From contig JBMNHZ010000007.1 of the NCBI GenBank assembly GCA_050950645.1, positions 186,001 to 250,000 of the forward strand: a stretch of DNA of 64,000 nucleotides, written 5' to 3'. This document shows, in pieces, positions 1-8,581 of this stretch. The DNA is from BRH-c25 sp012519325 (GTDB taxonomy: Bacteria > Bacillota > Clostridia > Lutisporales > Lutisporaceae). The position numbers and the translations under genes are program-made. The first letter of the stretch is position 1. Each line of letters begins with the position of its first letter. Under the pieces are notes generated by a model, which was given only the letters and a program-made list of their open reading frames with translations, ran no database searches and was not told where the DNA came from.

Positions 1-48
1 CCAAGGCTTAACCGAAAATTCCTTTGCCAGTTTTGCAGTAATGTCCAT
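1..48 (-). CDS. tex: Tex-family transcription accessory protein, N-terminal fragment
   Basis: Only the first 16 codons are in the window; the gene runs off the left edge. The translation begins MDITAKLAKEFSVKPW, which resembles the N-terminus of the RNA-binding S1-domain protein Tex (usually M-D-I-x-x-x-L-A-x-E followed by a W/Q-V-E-N-T stretch). The ATG at 46-48 is preceded by AAGGAGAA at good distance (about 55-62), which supports the start. It is divergent from the ACT-domain gene. The identification rests on a very short match to a remembered family signature. Confidence 0.55.
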   Translation of the reverse strand, partial: MDITAKLAKEFSVKPW

Positions 49-190
49 ATATTATTCTCCTTCGCTCTTATGTTCTTTACCTTTAATATATTAACCTTTA
101 TATCGACAATATTGCAAGGGGTGCGGAAAGTATGTTAGTATTGCATGTAGATACACATGTATCTTGGACGCATACAGAAAGCGGGGTAAT

Positions 191-634
191 ATGATGGTAA
201 ATAGAAAAATGTTCATAGTTAATTCTGATATCCTTCCCAAGACATACGAGAAGGTTATTGAAGCAAAGCTCCTGCTTAGAACAGGAGATGCGGCAACAAT
301 CCAGGAAGCATGCCGGATGGCAGGAGTAAGCCGCAGCGCCTTCTATAAGTATAAGGACAGTGTATTTGACTATACTGCTCAGGAACGAGGACGCACAGTT
401 ACACTATTCATGATTCTCAGGCATACTCCGGGAGTACTATCCGATATCATAAACAAGATAGCTTCCGTCAAAGGTAACATTATAACTATAAATCAAAACA
501 TCCCGGTGATGGACTCTGCATCACTGACGGCATCCATTGATACGAAAATCATGGAAATAAACCCTGAAGAGCTGGTAGAGCTGTTGCTGTCCTGCAAAGG
601 CTGCAAGAAGGTGGAAATAATAGGAATGGAGTAA
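191..634 (+). CDS. ACT domain-containing regulator (UPF0735/PheB-like)
   Basis: About 147 residues. The N-terminal half has a short helix-turn-helix-like segment (EACRMAGVSRSAFYKYKDSV). The C-terminal half is an ACT domain (about residues 60-147) containing HTPGVLSDIINKIASVKGNI, the usual fold that binds small effectors such as amino acids. This architecture matches the UPF0735 family, often named PheB and sometimes found beside homoserine dehydrogenase. Reading can open at a TTG at 164, but nothing like a ribosome-binding site precedes it; ATG at 191 (or 194), behind a weak AAAGCGGGG, is preferred. It stands alone on the plus strand and ends three bases before the prfB stop, so the two genes converge with no room for a separate terminator. 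Confidence 0.75.
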   Translation: MMVNRKMFIVNSDILPKTYEKVIEAKLLLRTGDAATIQEACRMAGVSRSAFYKYKDSVFDYTAQERGRTVTLFMILRHTPGVLSDIINKIASVKGNIITINQNIPVMDSASLTASIDTKIMEINPEELVELLLSCKGCKKVEIIGME

Positions 635-636
635 TA

Positions 637-1744
637 TTATACTCCATTCCCCTGCATCAAATATGCATTTATGAAATTATCCAGTTCCCCGTCCATTACC
701 GCTTCTGAATTTCCTGTTTCTTCTCCTGTTCTATGATCCTTGACCAAGTTGTAAGGATGAAACACATAGGAACGTATCTGACTTCCCCATGCGATTTCCC
801 GATATTCACCCTTAATGTCTTCAATTTTGTCCTTATGCTCCTGCTCTTTGAGTTCCAGAAGCTTGGCTGTCAGCATCTTCATAGCCATTTCTTTGTTGCT
901 GTGCTGGGATCGTTCATTCTGACACTGGACTATTATTCCTGTAGGAATATGAGTTATACGCACCGCGGAATCCGTCTTATTAACATGTTGTCCGCCGGCT
1001 CCGCTGGAACGGTAGGTATCAATCTTCAAATCCTCTTCATTAATCTCTACTTTTACATCATCATCCAGTTCAGGAATCACATCCACCGATGCAAAAGAAG
1101 TATGCCGCTTGCCTGCTGTATCAAAAGGCGAAATTCTTACAAGTCTGTGCACACCTTTTTCCGACTTTAAATATCCATAGGCATTTTCACCCTCTATAAG
1201 CAAAGTAACGCTTTTTATGCCTCCTTCATAATCCTTCAGCATATCAAGGGTTGATACTGTATAACCCTTTCTTTCAGCCCATCTTGTGTACATGCGAAGC
1301 AGCATCTCAGCCCAGTCCTGGGCTTCCAGGCCTCCTGCCCCGGAGTGTATTGTAAATATCGCATTATTCCTGTCATACTGGCCATTGAGCAAGGTCTCAA
1401 TTCTGAAGCTTTCCAGTCGCTCCCGAAGAACCTTGAAGGAGTTCTCCACCTCAGGTATCACTGATTCATCCTGGGCTTCCATCCCCAGCTCTATCAGCAC
1501 TTCAATATCCTCATACTCCTTTTTCAAACCTTCAATTCTTTCTAATTTATCCTTCATAGCCTTAATTCTTTTCAGAACCATCCCCGCATTTTCAGCATCA
1601 TTCCAAAAACCTTCCTGATTCATCTCCTGCTCCAGCTCATATATCTTCTCCTGCAACGATGTCAGGTCAAAGAGACACCTCGATTTCCTCTATTGCTTTC
1701 CGTATCTCGGATAAGCCGTATTTATACTGTTCCAGCTCCAACAT
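637..1744 (-). CDS. prfB: Peptide chain release factor 2, with programmed +1 frameshift
   Basis: RF2 terminates translation at UGA and UAA. The gene is in two frames. A 25-codon first part starts at ATG 1744 behind AGGAGG and ends in CTT-TGA at 1672-1667. Reading then continues in the +1 frame from GAC (1668) to the stop at 637, giving about 368 residues, normal for RF2. Visible marks are the anticodon-like tripeptide SPF (in VRISPFDTAGKRH) and the peptidyl-transferase motif GGQ (in SSGAGGQHVNKTDSAVRIT). The N-terminal coiled-coil domain (LKRIKAMKDKLERIEGLKKE) is typical. It lies downstream of secA, as in many Bacillota. Expression is expected to be autoregulated: when RF2 is scarce the UGA is read slowly and the frameshift is favoured. 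Confidence 0.95.
1666..1681 (-). promoter_or_regulatory. prfB: prfB programmed +1 frameshift site
   Basis: On the minus strand the sequence is GAGGTG-TCT-CTT-TGA-C. The slippery CTT codon is followed by the in-frame stop TGA (codon 26) and C, the classic RF2 recoding context. The purine-rich GAGGTG three bases before CTT is the internal Shine-Dalgarno-like stimulator. Both coding frames are open on their proper sides of this point, so this is recoding and not a sequencing error. Confidence 0.93.
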
Positions 1745-1801
1745 TATAAAACCTCCTAGTATTTTGATTCGCGATCCCGTGACCCCGGAGCCTTACCCCA
1801 T

Positions 1802-1832
1802 GTCTCGTATCTCACGTCTCGTATCTCGCGTC
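1802..1832. repeat. Short tandem repeat in prfB-secA spacer
   Basis: The 12-base word GTCTCGTATCTC occurs at 1802-1813 and again at 1816-1827, followed by GCGTCT; the unit is 14 bases. The spacer (1745-1838) is otherwise of no recognisable function. A similar CTCGTG/TAGCGACT-rich filler is seen at 50390-50478 beside comFC, suggesting a dispersed intergenic repeat family. Confidence 0.6.
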
Positions 1833-1838
1833 TGAAAT

Positions 1839-4337
1839 CTATTTATTCGCTCCGCAGCATTTTTTGTACTTCTTGCCGCTTCCGCAGGGGCAGGGATCAT
1901 TTCTTCCTATTTTTTCTTCCTTCACAATAGGCTTTCTCATACCGCCCTCCTGGTTTGTCACTACAGGTTCGGCTACCTTTTCCCTTTTGGGCAGGCTTGA
2001 CAGATTTACATTATATATGAATCTTACCGTATCTTCCTTGATGTTTCTTATAAGCTCCTGAAACATATCATAGCCCTCGATCTGATATGCCTGAACCGGG
2101 TCCTTCTGTCCATATGCCCTGAGCGATATTCCCTCCCTCAACTGATCCATTGCGTCTATATGATCGATCCACTTGGTATCAACGGTTCTCAGCAGTGCAA
2201 CCCTTTCCAGCTCGCGCATTACCTGGGCATCAACCTGAGATTCCTTGCTCTCATATATTTTAACAGCCTTATTGATTAATGCATCTGTAAACTCCTCTCT
2301 GCTGAAGCTCATCAGCTCTTCTTTACTAAAAGCATTTTTCGGAAGGAAAATCCTATGCAAATACTCCATTAATCCTTTAATATCCCATTCTTCAGCAAAC
2401 TCGCTGCCTACAGTATAGGTGGTAACAGCATCCTCTATTACTTCGGCAATCATTTCCATGATGTTTTCCCTTATGTCTTCCCCAAGCAGCACTTGGCGTC
2501 TCTGACTGTATATGACTTCTCTCTGCTTGTTCATTACATTGTCGTACTGCAGCACATGCTTTCTTATGTCAAAGTTCCTGCCTTCAACCCGTTTCTGCGC
2601 ATTTTCTATGGATTTTGAAAGCAGAGGATGTTCAATGGTCATATCCTCTTCCATACCTAAGGATTCAACCAGATTCATTATTTTTTCAGATCCGAAGAGC
2701 CTCATAAGATCATCTTCCAAAGATATAAAGAACCTGCTGGAGCCCGGATCCCCCTGCCTTCCGGCACGTCCTCTGAGCTGGTTGTCTATACGGCGTGACT
2801 CATGTCTCTCAGTTCCTAGTATATGAAGTCCTCCCAGCTCCTTTACACCTTCGCCCAATACTATATCGGTACCTCTTCCTGCCATATTGGTTGAAATGGT
2901 AACCATTCCCCGCTGTCCCGCCTTGGCCACTATCTGGGCTTCCCTTTCATGATGCTTGGCATTCAATACTTCATGAGGTATTCCCATTTTTTTCAGCATA
3001 TCGCTGAGCATTTCAGAGGTTTCAACGGATATCGTACCTACCAAAACAGGCTGCCCCTTTTCATGGAGCCTTACAATTTCCTCAACTACTGCGTTGAATT
3101 TGCCTCTTTTGTTCTTATATACAGCATCCGGATAATCCTTTCTTATCATTGGCATATTTGTAGGTATTTCAACTACATCCAGGTTATAAATAGCCATGAA
3201 TTCGTTTTCTTCAGTCTTGGCCGTACCTGTCATACCGGCTAGCTTGTCGTACATTCTGAAATAGTTCTGAAAGGTTATTGTTGCAAGAGTCTGAGATTCC
3301 CTCTCAACCTTGACTCCTTCCTTTGCTTCAATAGCCTGATGCAAGCCGTCGCTGTACCTTCTTCCGAACATCAGCCTGCCTGTAAATTCATCAACGATTA
3401 TTACCTGTCCGTCTTTAATCACATAGTCGATATCGCGGCGCATAAGGTTTCTTGCCTTAAGTGCCTGGTTTATGTGGTGCTGTATCTCCATATTATTGGC
3501 ATCGGCAAGGTTTTCAAGGTTGAAGAATTTTTCGGCCTTTGCCACCCCTTCCTCTGTAAGGACTACCGTATGCGCTTTTTCATCTATCGTAAAATCTGTT
3601 TCGCTCTTAAGCCCTTTGACAAAAGTGTCGGCAATATAATATAGCTGTGTGGATTTTTCGCCGACTCCGGAAATAATGAGCGGAGTCCTGGCTTCATCAA
3701 TCAGAATACTGTCCACTTCATCCACTATTGCATAATTCAGCTCCCTCTGAACCATCTGGTCCTTGTATATGACCATGTTGTCCCTGAGGTAATCAAAACC
3801 GAATTCATTGTTAGTTCCGTATGTTATATCTGCTCCGTAGGCTTTCTGTCTCTCTTCCGGTTCAAGTCCGTGAACAATAAGTCCCACGGACATTCCGAGA
3901 AAATTATATATCTTCCCCATCCATTGGCTTTGGTATGTTGCCAAATAATCGTTTACGGTAACAAGATGTGTACCCCTGCCTGTAAGAGCATTCAGATACA
4001 ATGGGAGCGTTGCAACCAGCGTCTTTCCTTCACCGGTTTTCATCTCCGCGATTCTGCCCTGATGCAGTACTATTCCGCCTAGCATCTGAACATCAAAATG
4101 CCGCATTCCTAAAACCCTTACGGAAGCTTCCCTTACTACCGCATAAGCTTCCACCATTAAATCATCCAGGGTCTCTCCCTGGGTAAGCCTTTTCTTAAAT
4201 TCATCGGTCTTGTTCCGCAGCTCCTCATCGCTGAGTTTCTGCATCGCAGGCTCCAATTCGTTGATCTCCCTGACCGTTTTCATTAGTCTTTTTATCTCTC
4301 TATCATTTGGGTTACCAAAAATCTTATCTAATAACAT
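1839..4337 (-). CDS. secA: Preprotein translocase ATPase SecA
   Basis: SecA (832 residues) drives secreted preproteins through SecYEG with ATP. The nucleotide-binding domain has Walker A MKTGEGKTLVATLP near residue 100 and Walker B DEVDSILIDEARTPL near 207. TMAGRGTDIVLG and RGRAGRQGDPGSSRFF mark the second RecA-like domain. The extreme C-terminus NDPCPCGSGKKYKKCCG is the zinc-binding SecB/lipid-contact tail. Length and domain order are normal. ATG at 4337 follows AAGGAGAG, spaced well. The gene lies directly upstream of prfB on the same strand, a common Bacillota arrangement. No in-window promoter is obvious. Confidence 0.97.
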   Translation of the reverse strand: MLLDKIFGNPNDREIKRLMKTVREINELEPAMQKLSDEELRNKTDEFKKRLTQGETLDDLMVEAYAVVREASVRVLGMRHFDVQMLGGIVLHQGRIAEMKTGEGKTLVATLPLYLNALTGRGTHLVTVNDYLATYQSQWMGKIYNFLGMSVGLIVHGLEPEERQKAYGADITYGTNNEFGFDYLRDNMVIYKDQMVQRELNYAIVDEVDSILIDEARTPLIISGVGEKSTQLYYIADTFVKGLKSETDFTIDEKAHTVVLTEEGVAKAEKFFNLENLADANNMEIQHHINQALKARNLMRRDIDYVIKDGQVIIVDEFTGRLMFGRRYSDGLHQAIEAKEGVKVERESQTLATITFQNYFRMYDKLAGMTGTAKTEENEFMAIYNLDVVEIPTNMPMIRKDYPDAVYKNKRGKFNAVVEEIVRLHEKGQPVLVGTISVETSEMLSDMLKKMGIPHEVLNAKHHEREAQIVAKAGQRGMVTISTNMAGRGTDIVLGEGVKELGGLHILGTERHESRRIDNQLRGRAGRQGDPGSSRFFISLEDDLMRLFGSEKIMNLVESLGMEEDMTIEHPLLSKSIENAQKRVEGRNFDIRKHVLQYDNVMNKQREVIYSQRRQVLLGEDIRENIMEMIAEVIEDAVTTYTVGSEFAEEWDIKGLMEYLHRIFLPKNAFSKEELMSFSREEFTDALINKAVKIYESKESQVDAQVMRELERVALLRTVDTKWIDHIDAMDQLREGISLRAYGQKDPVQAYQIEGYDMFQELIRNIKEDTVRFIYNVNLSSLPKREKVAEPVVTNQEGGMRKPIVKEEKIGRNDPCPCGSGKKYKKCCGANK

Positions 4338-4408
4338 TCAGCAATCTCTCCTTATATCTATTTGTCACTGGCCTGAACTTTTAACACCTGTCATATTTAT
4401 AAGGATGA

Positions 4409-4747
4409 TTAAAATACCGCATTCTTCCATATGTTGTTTTTCAAAATAACATTGTTCAAACTGCATATTAGTGGCGTTGATATACAGACTTGAATGTTTT
4501 CCGCATTCAGAAACTCTCTTAATTCTTCATTGTTTTGAATGACGCTTTGGATGTGCGTCCGGCTTAACGGAAGCCTTTCATCCTGTTCAAAGAGCCTGCC
4601 CTCTGCAAGAATATCAATAAGCGCCTTCTTCCCGCCTTTAACAATGCTGTCAAAATCAAATACTTCAGATGATCCTGAAAGCACTGTAAAGACCGCAAAA
4701 ATAAAGGCTGCATATTTTTTTATACTATTATATCTGTTGTCCGGCAT
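4409..4747 (-). CDS. Small hypothetical membrane-anchored protein
   Basis: 112 residues, not recognised. A lysine-containing N-terminus is followed by a hydrophobic stretch (KYAAFIFAVFTVLSG, about residues 11-25) that could be a signal anchor. The rest is charged, possibly helical (LPLSRTHIQSVIQNNEELRE), and ends with a Cys-containing segment. AGGTGA lies seven bases before the ATG, which supports translation. It is in line with secA downstream and the DUF5317 gene upstream. The exported domain would be about 85 residues. Function unknown. Confidence 0.5.
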   Translation of the reverse strand: MPDNRYNSIKKYAAFIFAVFTVLSGSSEVFDFDSIVKGGKKALIDILAEGRLFEQDERLPLSRTHIQSVIQNNEELREFLNAENIQVCISTPLICSLNNVILKNNIWKNAVF

Positions 4748-4840
4748 TCTGATTCACCTGGCTTAATTTATGGATTCCAATATATCCTTAATATTTTATC
4801 ATAATTTCATACTATAGTCTGCAAAATTGGCAAAAAATAT

Positions 4841-4918
4841 GGGGACGTTTCTCCTGTCTCAATGAAAGCAAGACACGAGAAACGTCCCCATGTCTCTGTC
4901 CCCACGAGAAACGTCCCC
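4841..4918. repeat. Intergenic inverted repeat GGGGACGTTTCTC, one forward and two reverse copies
   Basis: GGGGACGTTTCTC at 4841-4853 is complementary to GAGAAACGTCCCC at 4877-4889 and again at 4906-4918. The first copy can therefore pair with either of the other two, giving two mutually exclusive perfect 13-bp stems. It lies between the DUF5317 gene stop (4924) and the start of the 112-residue gene (4747). It could act as a transcription terminator without a clean U-tract, or be a copy of a dispersed palindromic element. Confidence 0.8.
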
Positions 4919-4923
4919 CTGTC

Positions 4924-5487
4924 TTATTTGTTTTTTGCTTTCGCCTTTTTTTTCATTATTTCCTGTATATATATATAAATCCCAAGAGCCATGAATACAT
5001 CTCCCACACTGAAAATCTTCGGTCTGGGATAAGGCCTGGGGAGTACAAGGATATCCCCCAGATACCTCAGAACTGTTTTATTATTCATTAATGTATGGGT
5101 AATAATCTTTCCGTCCCTGATAGCAAGCATATTATCAGTCAGTCCGATAGCCACCATCGCTTCACCCCATACCGGCATTTGCCCTCCGTTCGCCATTATT
5201 ACCAGGAAGTTCAGAAATACTCCTATGAATACTATCCTAAAGGCAAATGAATCCCGGTTAAAATAAATGCCAATGAACAGCAGCAGATATGATAGAAAAT
5301 GGATGCTTAAAATATTCTCTCTGAAAAATCCGACTCCCTTTGAAGCCATATAGACTGCTGCAAATTCCACCATAAACCCCAAAACAAAATAATACCACTT
5401 TTCAAGGCTGGCATCCTTCATATTTGAAAAGCTTCCTCCCCGCAGCTTTCCAACTACGAGGGAAGTACCTACACTCTCAACCAGCAA
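4924..5487 (-). CDS. DUF5317-type integral membrane protein
   Basis: 187 residues with about four hydrophobic segments (for example YYFVLGFMVEFAAVYMA, FLSYLLLFIGIYF, IVFIGVFLNFLVIMANGG and a C-terminal VFMALGIYIYIQEIM) and a basic tail KKKAKAKNK. The ANGGQMPVW segment and overall layout match the DUF5317 family of clostridial membrane proteins; function unknown. Its start overlaps the last 11 bases of the HD-GYP gene, so the two are translationally coupled and probably work together at the membrane. Confidence 0.7.
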   Translation of the reverse strand: MLVESVGTSLVVGKLRGGSFSNMKDASLEKWYYFVLGFMVEFAAVYMASKGVGFFRENILSIHFLSYLLLFIGIYFNRDSFAFRIVFIGVFLNFLVIMANGGQMPVWGEAMVAIGLTDNMLAIRDGKIITHTLMNNKTVLRYLGDILVLPRPYPRPKIFSVGDVFMALGIYIYIQEIMKKKAKAKNK

Positions 5488-6754
5488 CCTTCCTCATCTC
5501 CTTGTCTTCCTTTACCATTTTGATAAAAGCATCTGCAAGTCTGCCATCAAACTGGACACCCTTTCCTTTCTCAATAATTTCAAGAGCTTCCTCAACTGTC
5601 ATTGCATTTCGATAAGGCCGCTCTGAAGTCAAGGCATCAAATACATCAGCAATACTCAGAATCTGTGCCTCAAGAACTATATCCCCGTTTTTCTTCCCTT
5701 CAGGATAACCTGTTCCGTCATATCTTTCATGATGACTGAGTATAATCCCTGAAACATCCTTGAGAAAATCAATATCCTTGATAATTCTAACTCCAATCTC
5801 AGGGTGCTGCTTGATCTTGTCAAATTCTTCTTCAGTAAGCCTTCCGGGCTTGTTAAGTATGCTTTCATCCACCCCAATCTTTCCTATATCATGAAGTATG
5901 GCTGCTATTTTAAGGTTCTCAATTCTTTTGGGAGACAAGCCGAGCCTTTCAGCCAGGTTGCATGCATATTCCCCAACTCTCCGGGAATGTCCGTTGGTAT
6001 AAGGGTCCTTCGCCTCTACTGCCTGGGAAAGTGATTTTACCGTATCTATATATATATTCCTCATACCAATATACATTTTGAAGGAATATCTTGCAAAAAG
6101 CAGTGGGCCGAAGATAATCAAAATACCTGCAATCTTATAATTAATATAGGCTATTGCCATAAGAATAGCTAAAGGAGCCATTGCAACGTAATCCTTAATT
6201 ACCCATGCAATATTATTTAAGAAATTGGAAAAAAAGTTATCGCCGGTGATAAGATGCATAAGAATTGACATTATTATGGCATTAACCAGTATATATACTA
6301 TCATAGCTGTGAAAATTGCAATTATTGCAACTGCTGATGAGTTTAAACCTATTACTCCTGGAGTTGCCCCCAAGTACTCATAGCATAATCCTGCCAAGCC
6401 TGCTGAAATAGTAGCATCTGCCCCATTAAACAGTGTTTTTTCTATTGGAAAGTTAAATGGATGATGTATTTTTCCTTCATGCTTTATTACTCTGAACATA
6501 ACTCCAATGCTGGTTATCCAAGCAGCTTCAGGCACACCAAGCACCAATATCGCAGCAATTGCAATTACAAACCCAACAGACAGTGCCCTTTGCCCTTGGG
6601 TAATGATAACCAGCGATTCAGCAATAATTGATAAAAAAGTAAAAACAACCAGACCCACTACATCAACCTGTTGGGCCTGGTTTATTGTGCATATAAAAAA
6701 CGTTATCCCCAATAATATAATAGCTGCTACATATAATTTGAGTTTCTTAGACAT
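5477..6754 (-). CDS. Membrane HD-GYP domain phosphodiesterase
   Basis: 425 residues. The first ~230 form six to eight hydrophobic segments (a membrane sensor). The C-terminal ~190 are an HD-GYP domain: HSRRVGEYA, the metal-binding HDIGKIG, HHERYDGTGYP (the GYP signature) and IADVFDALTSERPYR. HD-GYP proteins hydrolyse cyclic di-GMP, so this is probably a membrane-signal-responsive c-di-GMP phosphodiesterase; with a flagellar island nearby, a role in the motile/sessile switch is an inference. ATG follows GAGGTGA. It is followed by the overlapping DUF5317 gene and preceded by a 25-codon peptide ORF. All metal-ligand motifs look intact. Confidence 0.9.
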   Translation of the reverse strand: MSKKLKLYVAAIILLGITFFICTINQAQQVDVVGLVVFTFLSIIAESLVIITQGQRALSVGFVIAIAAILVLGVPEAAWITSIGVMFRVIKHEGKIHHPFNFPIEKTLFNGADATISAGLAGLCYEYLGATPGVIGLNSSAVAIIAIFTAMIVYILVNAIIMSILMHLITGDNFFSNFLNNIAWVIKDYVAMAPLAILMAIAYINYKIAGILIIFGPLLFARYSFKMYIGMRNIYIDTVKSLSQAVEAKDPYTNGHSRRVGEYACNLAERLGLSPKRIENLKIAAILHDIGKIGVDESILNKPGRLTEEEFDKIKQHPEIGVRIIKDIDFLKDVSGIILSHHERYDGTGYPEGKKNGDIVLEAQILSIADVFDALTSERPYRNAMTVEEALEIIEKGKGVQFDGRLADAFIKMVKEDKEMRKVAG

Positions 6755-6795
6755 ATATTCACCTCATAAAATAGCCGGCATATGTTATGCTGCTC

Positions 6796-6873
6796 TTAAA
6801 ACCAGGTCTGATTAGCTCCTCCGGCTAATACCAATGTGAAAATAGCCATAAGAATACCAAATATCTTTTTCAT
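6796..6873 (-). CDS. 25-residue hydrophobic peptide upstream of the HD-GYP gene
   Basis: Open reading frame with an AGGAGG ribosome-binding site seven bases before ATG. The peptide begins MKKIFGILMAIFTLVLAGG and ends in ANQTWF. It is a lysine start, a hydrophobic core and a short aromatic tail, resembling a signal peptide with almost nothing after it. It is encoded just upstream of, and in line with, the membrane HD-GYP sensor. It resembles the leaders of clostridial peptide signals but has no Cys/Ser for a lactone/thiolactone ring, so it is not an ordinary AgrD. It could be an exported linear peptide signal, or a translational leader for the HD-GYP gene. Confidence 0.55.
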   Translation of the reverse strand: MKKIFGILMAIFTLVLAGGANQTWF

Positions 6874-6874
6874 T

Positions 6875-6928
6875 GTTTGCCCTCCTTTTATCAAGACTCT
6901 GCCTTACCGCTAGTCAAGGCAGGCAAAC
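6875..6928 (-). promoter_or_regulatory. Leader hairpin overlapping the ribosome-binding site of the small peptide
   Basis: In the transcript GTTTGCC (complement of 6922-6928) can pair with GGCAAAC (complement of 6875-6881), which lies between the AGGAGG and the ATG of the 25-codon ORF. Inside it sits a second stem, CTGCCTT/AAGGCAG (6899-6905 with 6916-6922), sharing one edge base. The structure would partly hide the start region, so translation may be regulated. It does not match the c-di-GMP riboswitch consensus I know. Confidence 0.45.
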
Positions 6929-6967
6929 TCTCCGCTTAAATATTATGCCGGCTATATTTTACCTTAG

Positions 6968-7600
6968 TTATGATACTGCGTTCACTTTTCTGTTTACTGC
7001 TGCCAATACAGCTTTAACAGCAGACTCATTCTCATCCAGACTTATTATACTGCTTCCTGAAAAATACTCTTCGATATTGTCCTGAGAATAGCCTACTAAA
7101 GATACATATACCTCCTTGCCTGAGACTTTAAAGTTTTCCAAGCCCTCCAAATACAGTACTCCGCTTTTCCCCATACAAGCCTCCAGGGCTGCCAGTGTCG
7201 CTTCAGCAACTGCCTTGGCTCTGTTGGATCTGGATTTGACCTTGCAGCACTTCCCTTCATAAATCTTGTCGTCATATGAAAGAGAAACTATTGCTTCTAC
7301 CATATTATCCAAATTCTTGACCGAAATGCTTTCAATCCTTGCTCTTGTCTCTTTAAACTCCGCTTCGTTAATCTGAGCAACGCTTATTTTTTTATAATCC
7401 ACATTGATATTGAATTTTGCACATATAGCAGATTGTATATCTCTCACCATCTGCTTAATATTCCTGCCTGCCGCTGCCAAAACATGTATCTCTTCAATCA
7501 TACCTTCCTTATCGCATATAATACTGCAATTTATTATATCAGGAAGCTTGCATATAAGATATTGTATATCTTTTTGCAGGCATGGATTAATATTGTTCAA
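6968..7600 (-). CDS. Conserved-looking hypothetical protein
   Basis: About 210 residues, soluble, not recognised. The N-terminal half carries EEIHVLAAAGRNIKQMVRDI followed by QSAICAKFNINVDYKKI, a segment I associate with uncharacterised clostridial proteins. The C-terminal half has NRAKAVAEATLAALEACMG and ends with ESAVKAVLAAVNRKV. No metal or nucleotide motif is clear. The frame opens at a GTG at 7624 without a good ribosome-binding site. A TTG at 7600 is preceded by GAGGAGG at about 8 bases and is the better start. It sits between hpf and the HD-GYP leader on the same strand. Confidence 0.55.
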   Translation of the reverse strand: MNNINPCLQKDIQYLICKLPDIINCSIICDKEGMIEEIHVLAAAGRNIKQMVRDIQSAICAKFNINVDYKKISVAQINEAEFKETRARIESISVKNLDNMVEAIVSLSYDDKIYEGKCCKVKSRSNRAKAVAEATLAALEACMGKSGVLYLEGLENFKVSGKEVYVSLVGYSQDNIEEYFSGSSIISLDENESAVKAVLAAVNRKVNAVS

Positions 7601-7790
7601 TGGGATTTCCTCCTCAAACAGCACTACATAGCATGGACACCGTTACGGTTATTGATATGCGATATAATAACTTCTAGCAATATTTTGTTATTCCTCCCCT
7701 GTTTATATGAATTAGTGGAAAAGTGCTATTGAATGGGGAATCTATACTATATATATAATAATTGCTACCAAATAAATACCATTCACAAAT

Positions 7791-7815
7791 AAAAACAGCC
7801 GATAATTCCGGCTGT
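7791..7815 (-). terminator. Intrinsic terminator after hpf
   Basis: Minus-strand stem ACAGCCG-GAATTAT-CGGCTGT followed directly by TTTTTA. It begins five bases after the hpf stop codon, a textbook rho-independent terminator. Confidence 0.88.
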
Positions 7816-7819
7816 TTTA

Positions 7820-8350
7820 TCAGAATTCCGGTTCAATTAAACCGTAGTTTCCGTCCTTTCTCTTATATACAACATTTACTTCTTCCGTTTCTGCATTGGA
7901 GAATACAAAAAAACTGTGTCCCAGCAGCTCCATTTGCAGCACTGCCTCCTCAACAGGCATAGGTTTCATGGCAAATCTTTTTGTTCTTACGATTTTTACT
8001 TCCTCATCTTCAAACTCTGCCGGAGGGGAAGCCCAATTCTCGAATTTGATGTTGCCGTCTTTAATCCTCTTTTCCAATTTGGTCTTATGACGCCTCATTT
8101 GCCTCTCCAGCTTTTCCACTACATTGTCTATAGAAGTGTACATATTTCCGGTAGCCTCTTCTCCTCTTAATATGACACCATTAAAAGGAATTGTGACCTC
8201 AATGATGTGCCTGTTCCTTTCAACGCTTAAAGTAACCTGGGCTTCAGTATCAGGGCCGAAGTATCTTTCAAATTTGGAAAGTTTTTTTTCTACCCTATCC
8301 TTGAGAGCACTAGTGATATCAATATTTTTCCCGCTGATGATAGTACGCAT
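7820..8350 (-). CDS. hpf: Ribosome hibernation promoting factor, long form
   Basis: About 176 residues. The N-terminal ~100 residues are the S30AE/RaiA fold (MRTIISGKNIDITSALKDRV and LSKFERYF). The C-terminal ~60 residues form the dimerisation domain (KRFAMKPMPVEEAVLQMELL and GHSFFVFSNAETEEVNVVYK). Long HPF joins two 70S ribosomes into inactive 100S dimers during starvation. ATG at 8350 lies eight bases after GGAG; a GTG two codons upstream is also possible but too close. A terminator follows at once. It is the likely namesake neighbour of the structured RNA at 9.3-9.5 kb. Confidence 0.95.
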   Translation of the reverse strand: MRTIISGKNIDITSALKDRVEKKLSKFERYFGPDTEAQVTLSVERNRHIIEVTIPFNGVILRGEEATGNMYTSIDNVVEKLERQMRRHKTKLEKRIKDGNIKFENWASPPAEFEDEEVKIVRTKRFAMKPMPVEEAVLQMELLGHSFFVFSNAETEEVNVVYKRKDGNYGLIEPEF

Positions 8351-8581
8351 AAACACATCTCCTTTCGCAACTATTATGCTACCGTTTATACATATTTTAT
8401 TCTACATCTGAGAAAATAATCCTTCTGATTATAATAATATATGCCGGCAGAAAACATTCAATTACAGTATTTTAGCCTCATTTGCCAGCACACATTTCAG
8501 GCTATAAAGTTATGTAAAGCGAACAATAATATAAAGTAAGGGAAACCTGCTCTCGTCCCTCTTATTTCTTAGTTAATAACA

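Noticed and set aside
637..1744. prfB annotated as broken by a frameshift
   Set aside because: The CTT-TGA-C site with a Shine-Dalgarno-like element is the known programmed frameshift of RF2.
6890..6960. Cyclic di-GMP riboswitch before the HD-GYP gene
   Set aside because: The stem pattern lacks the conserved CGAAA and ACGCAAAGC-type parts of class I and nothing fits class II; reported only as an unclassified leader hairpin.
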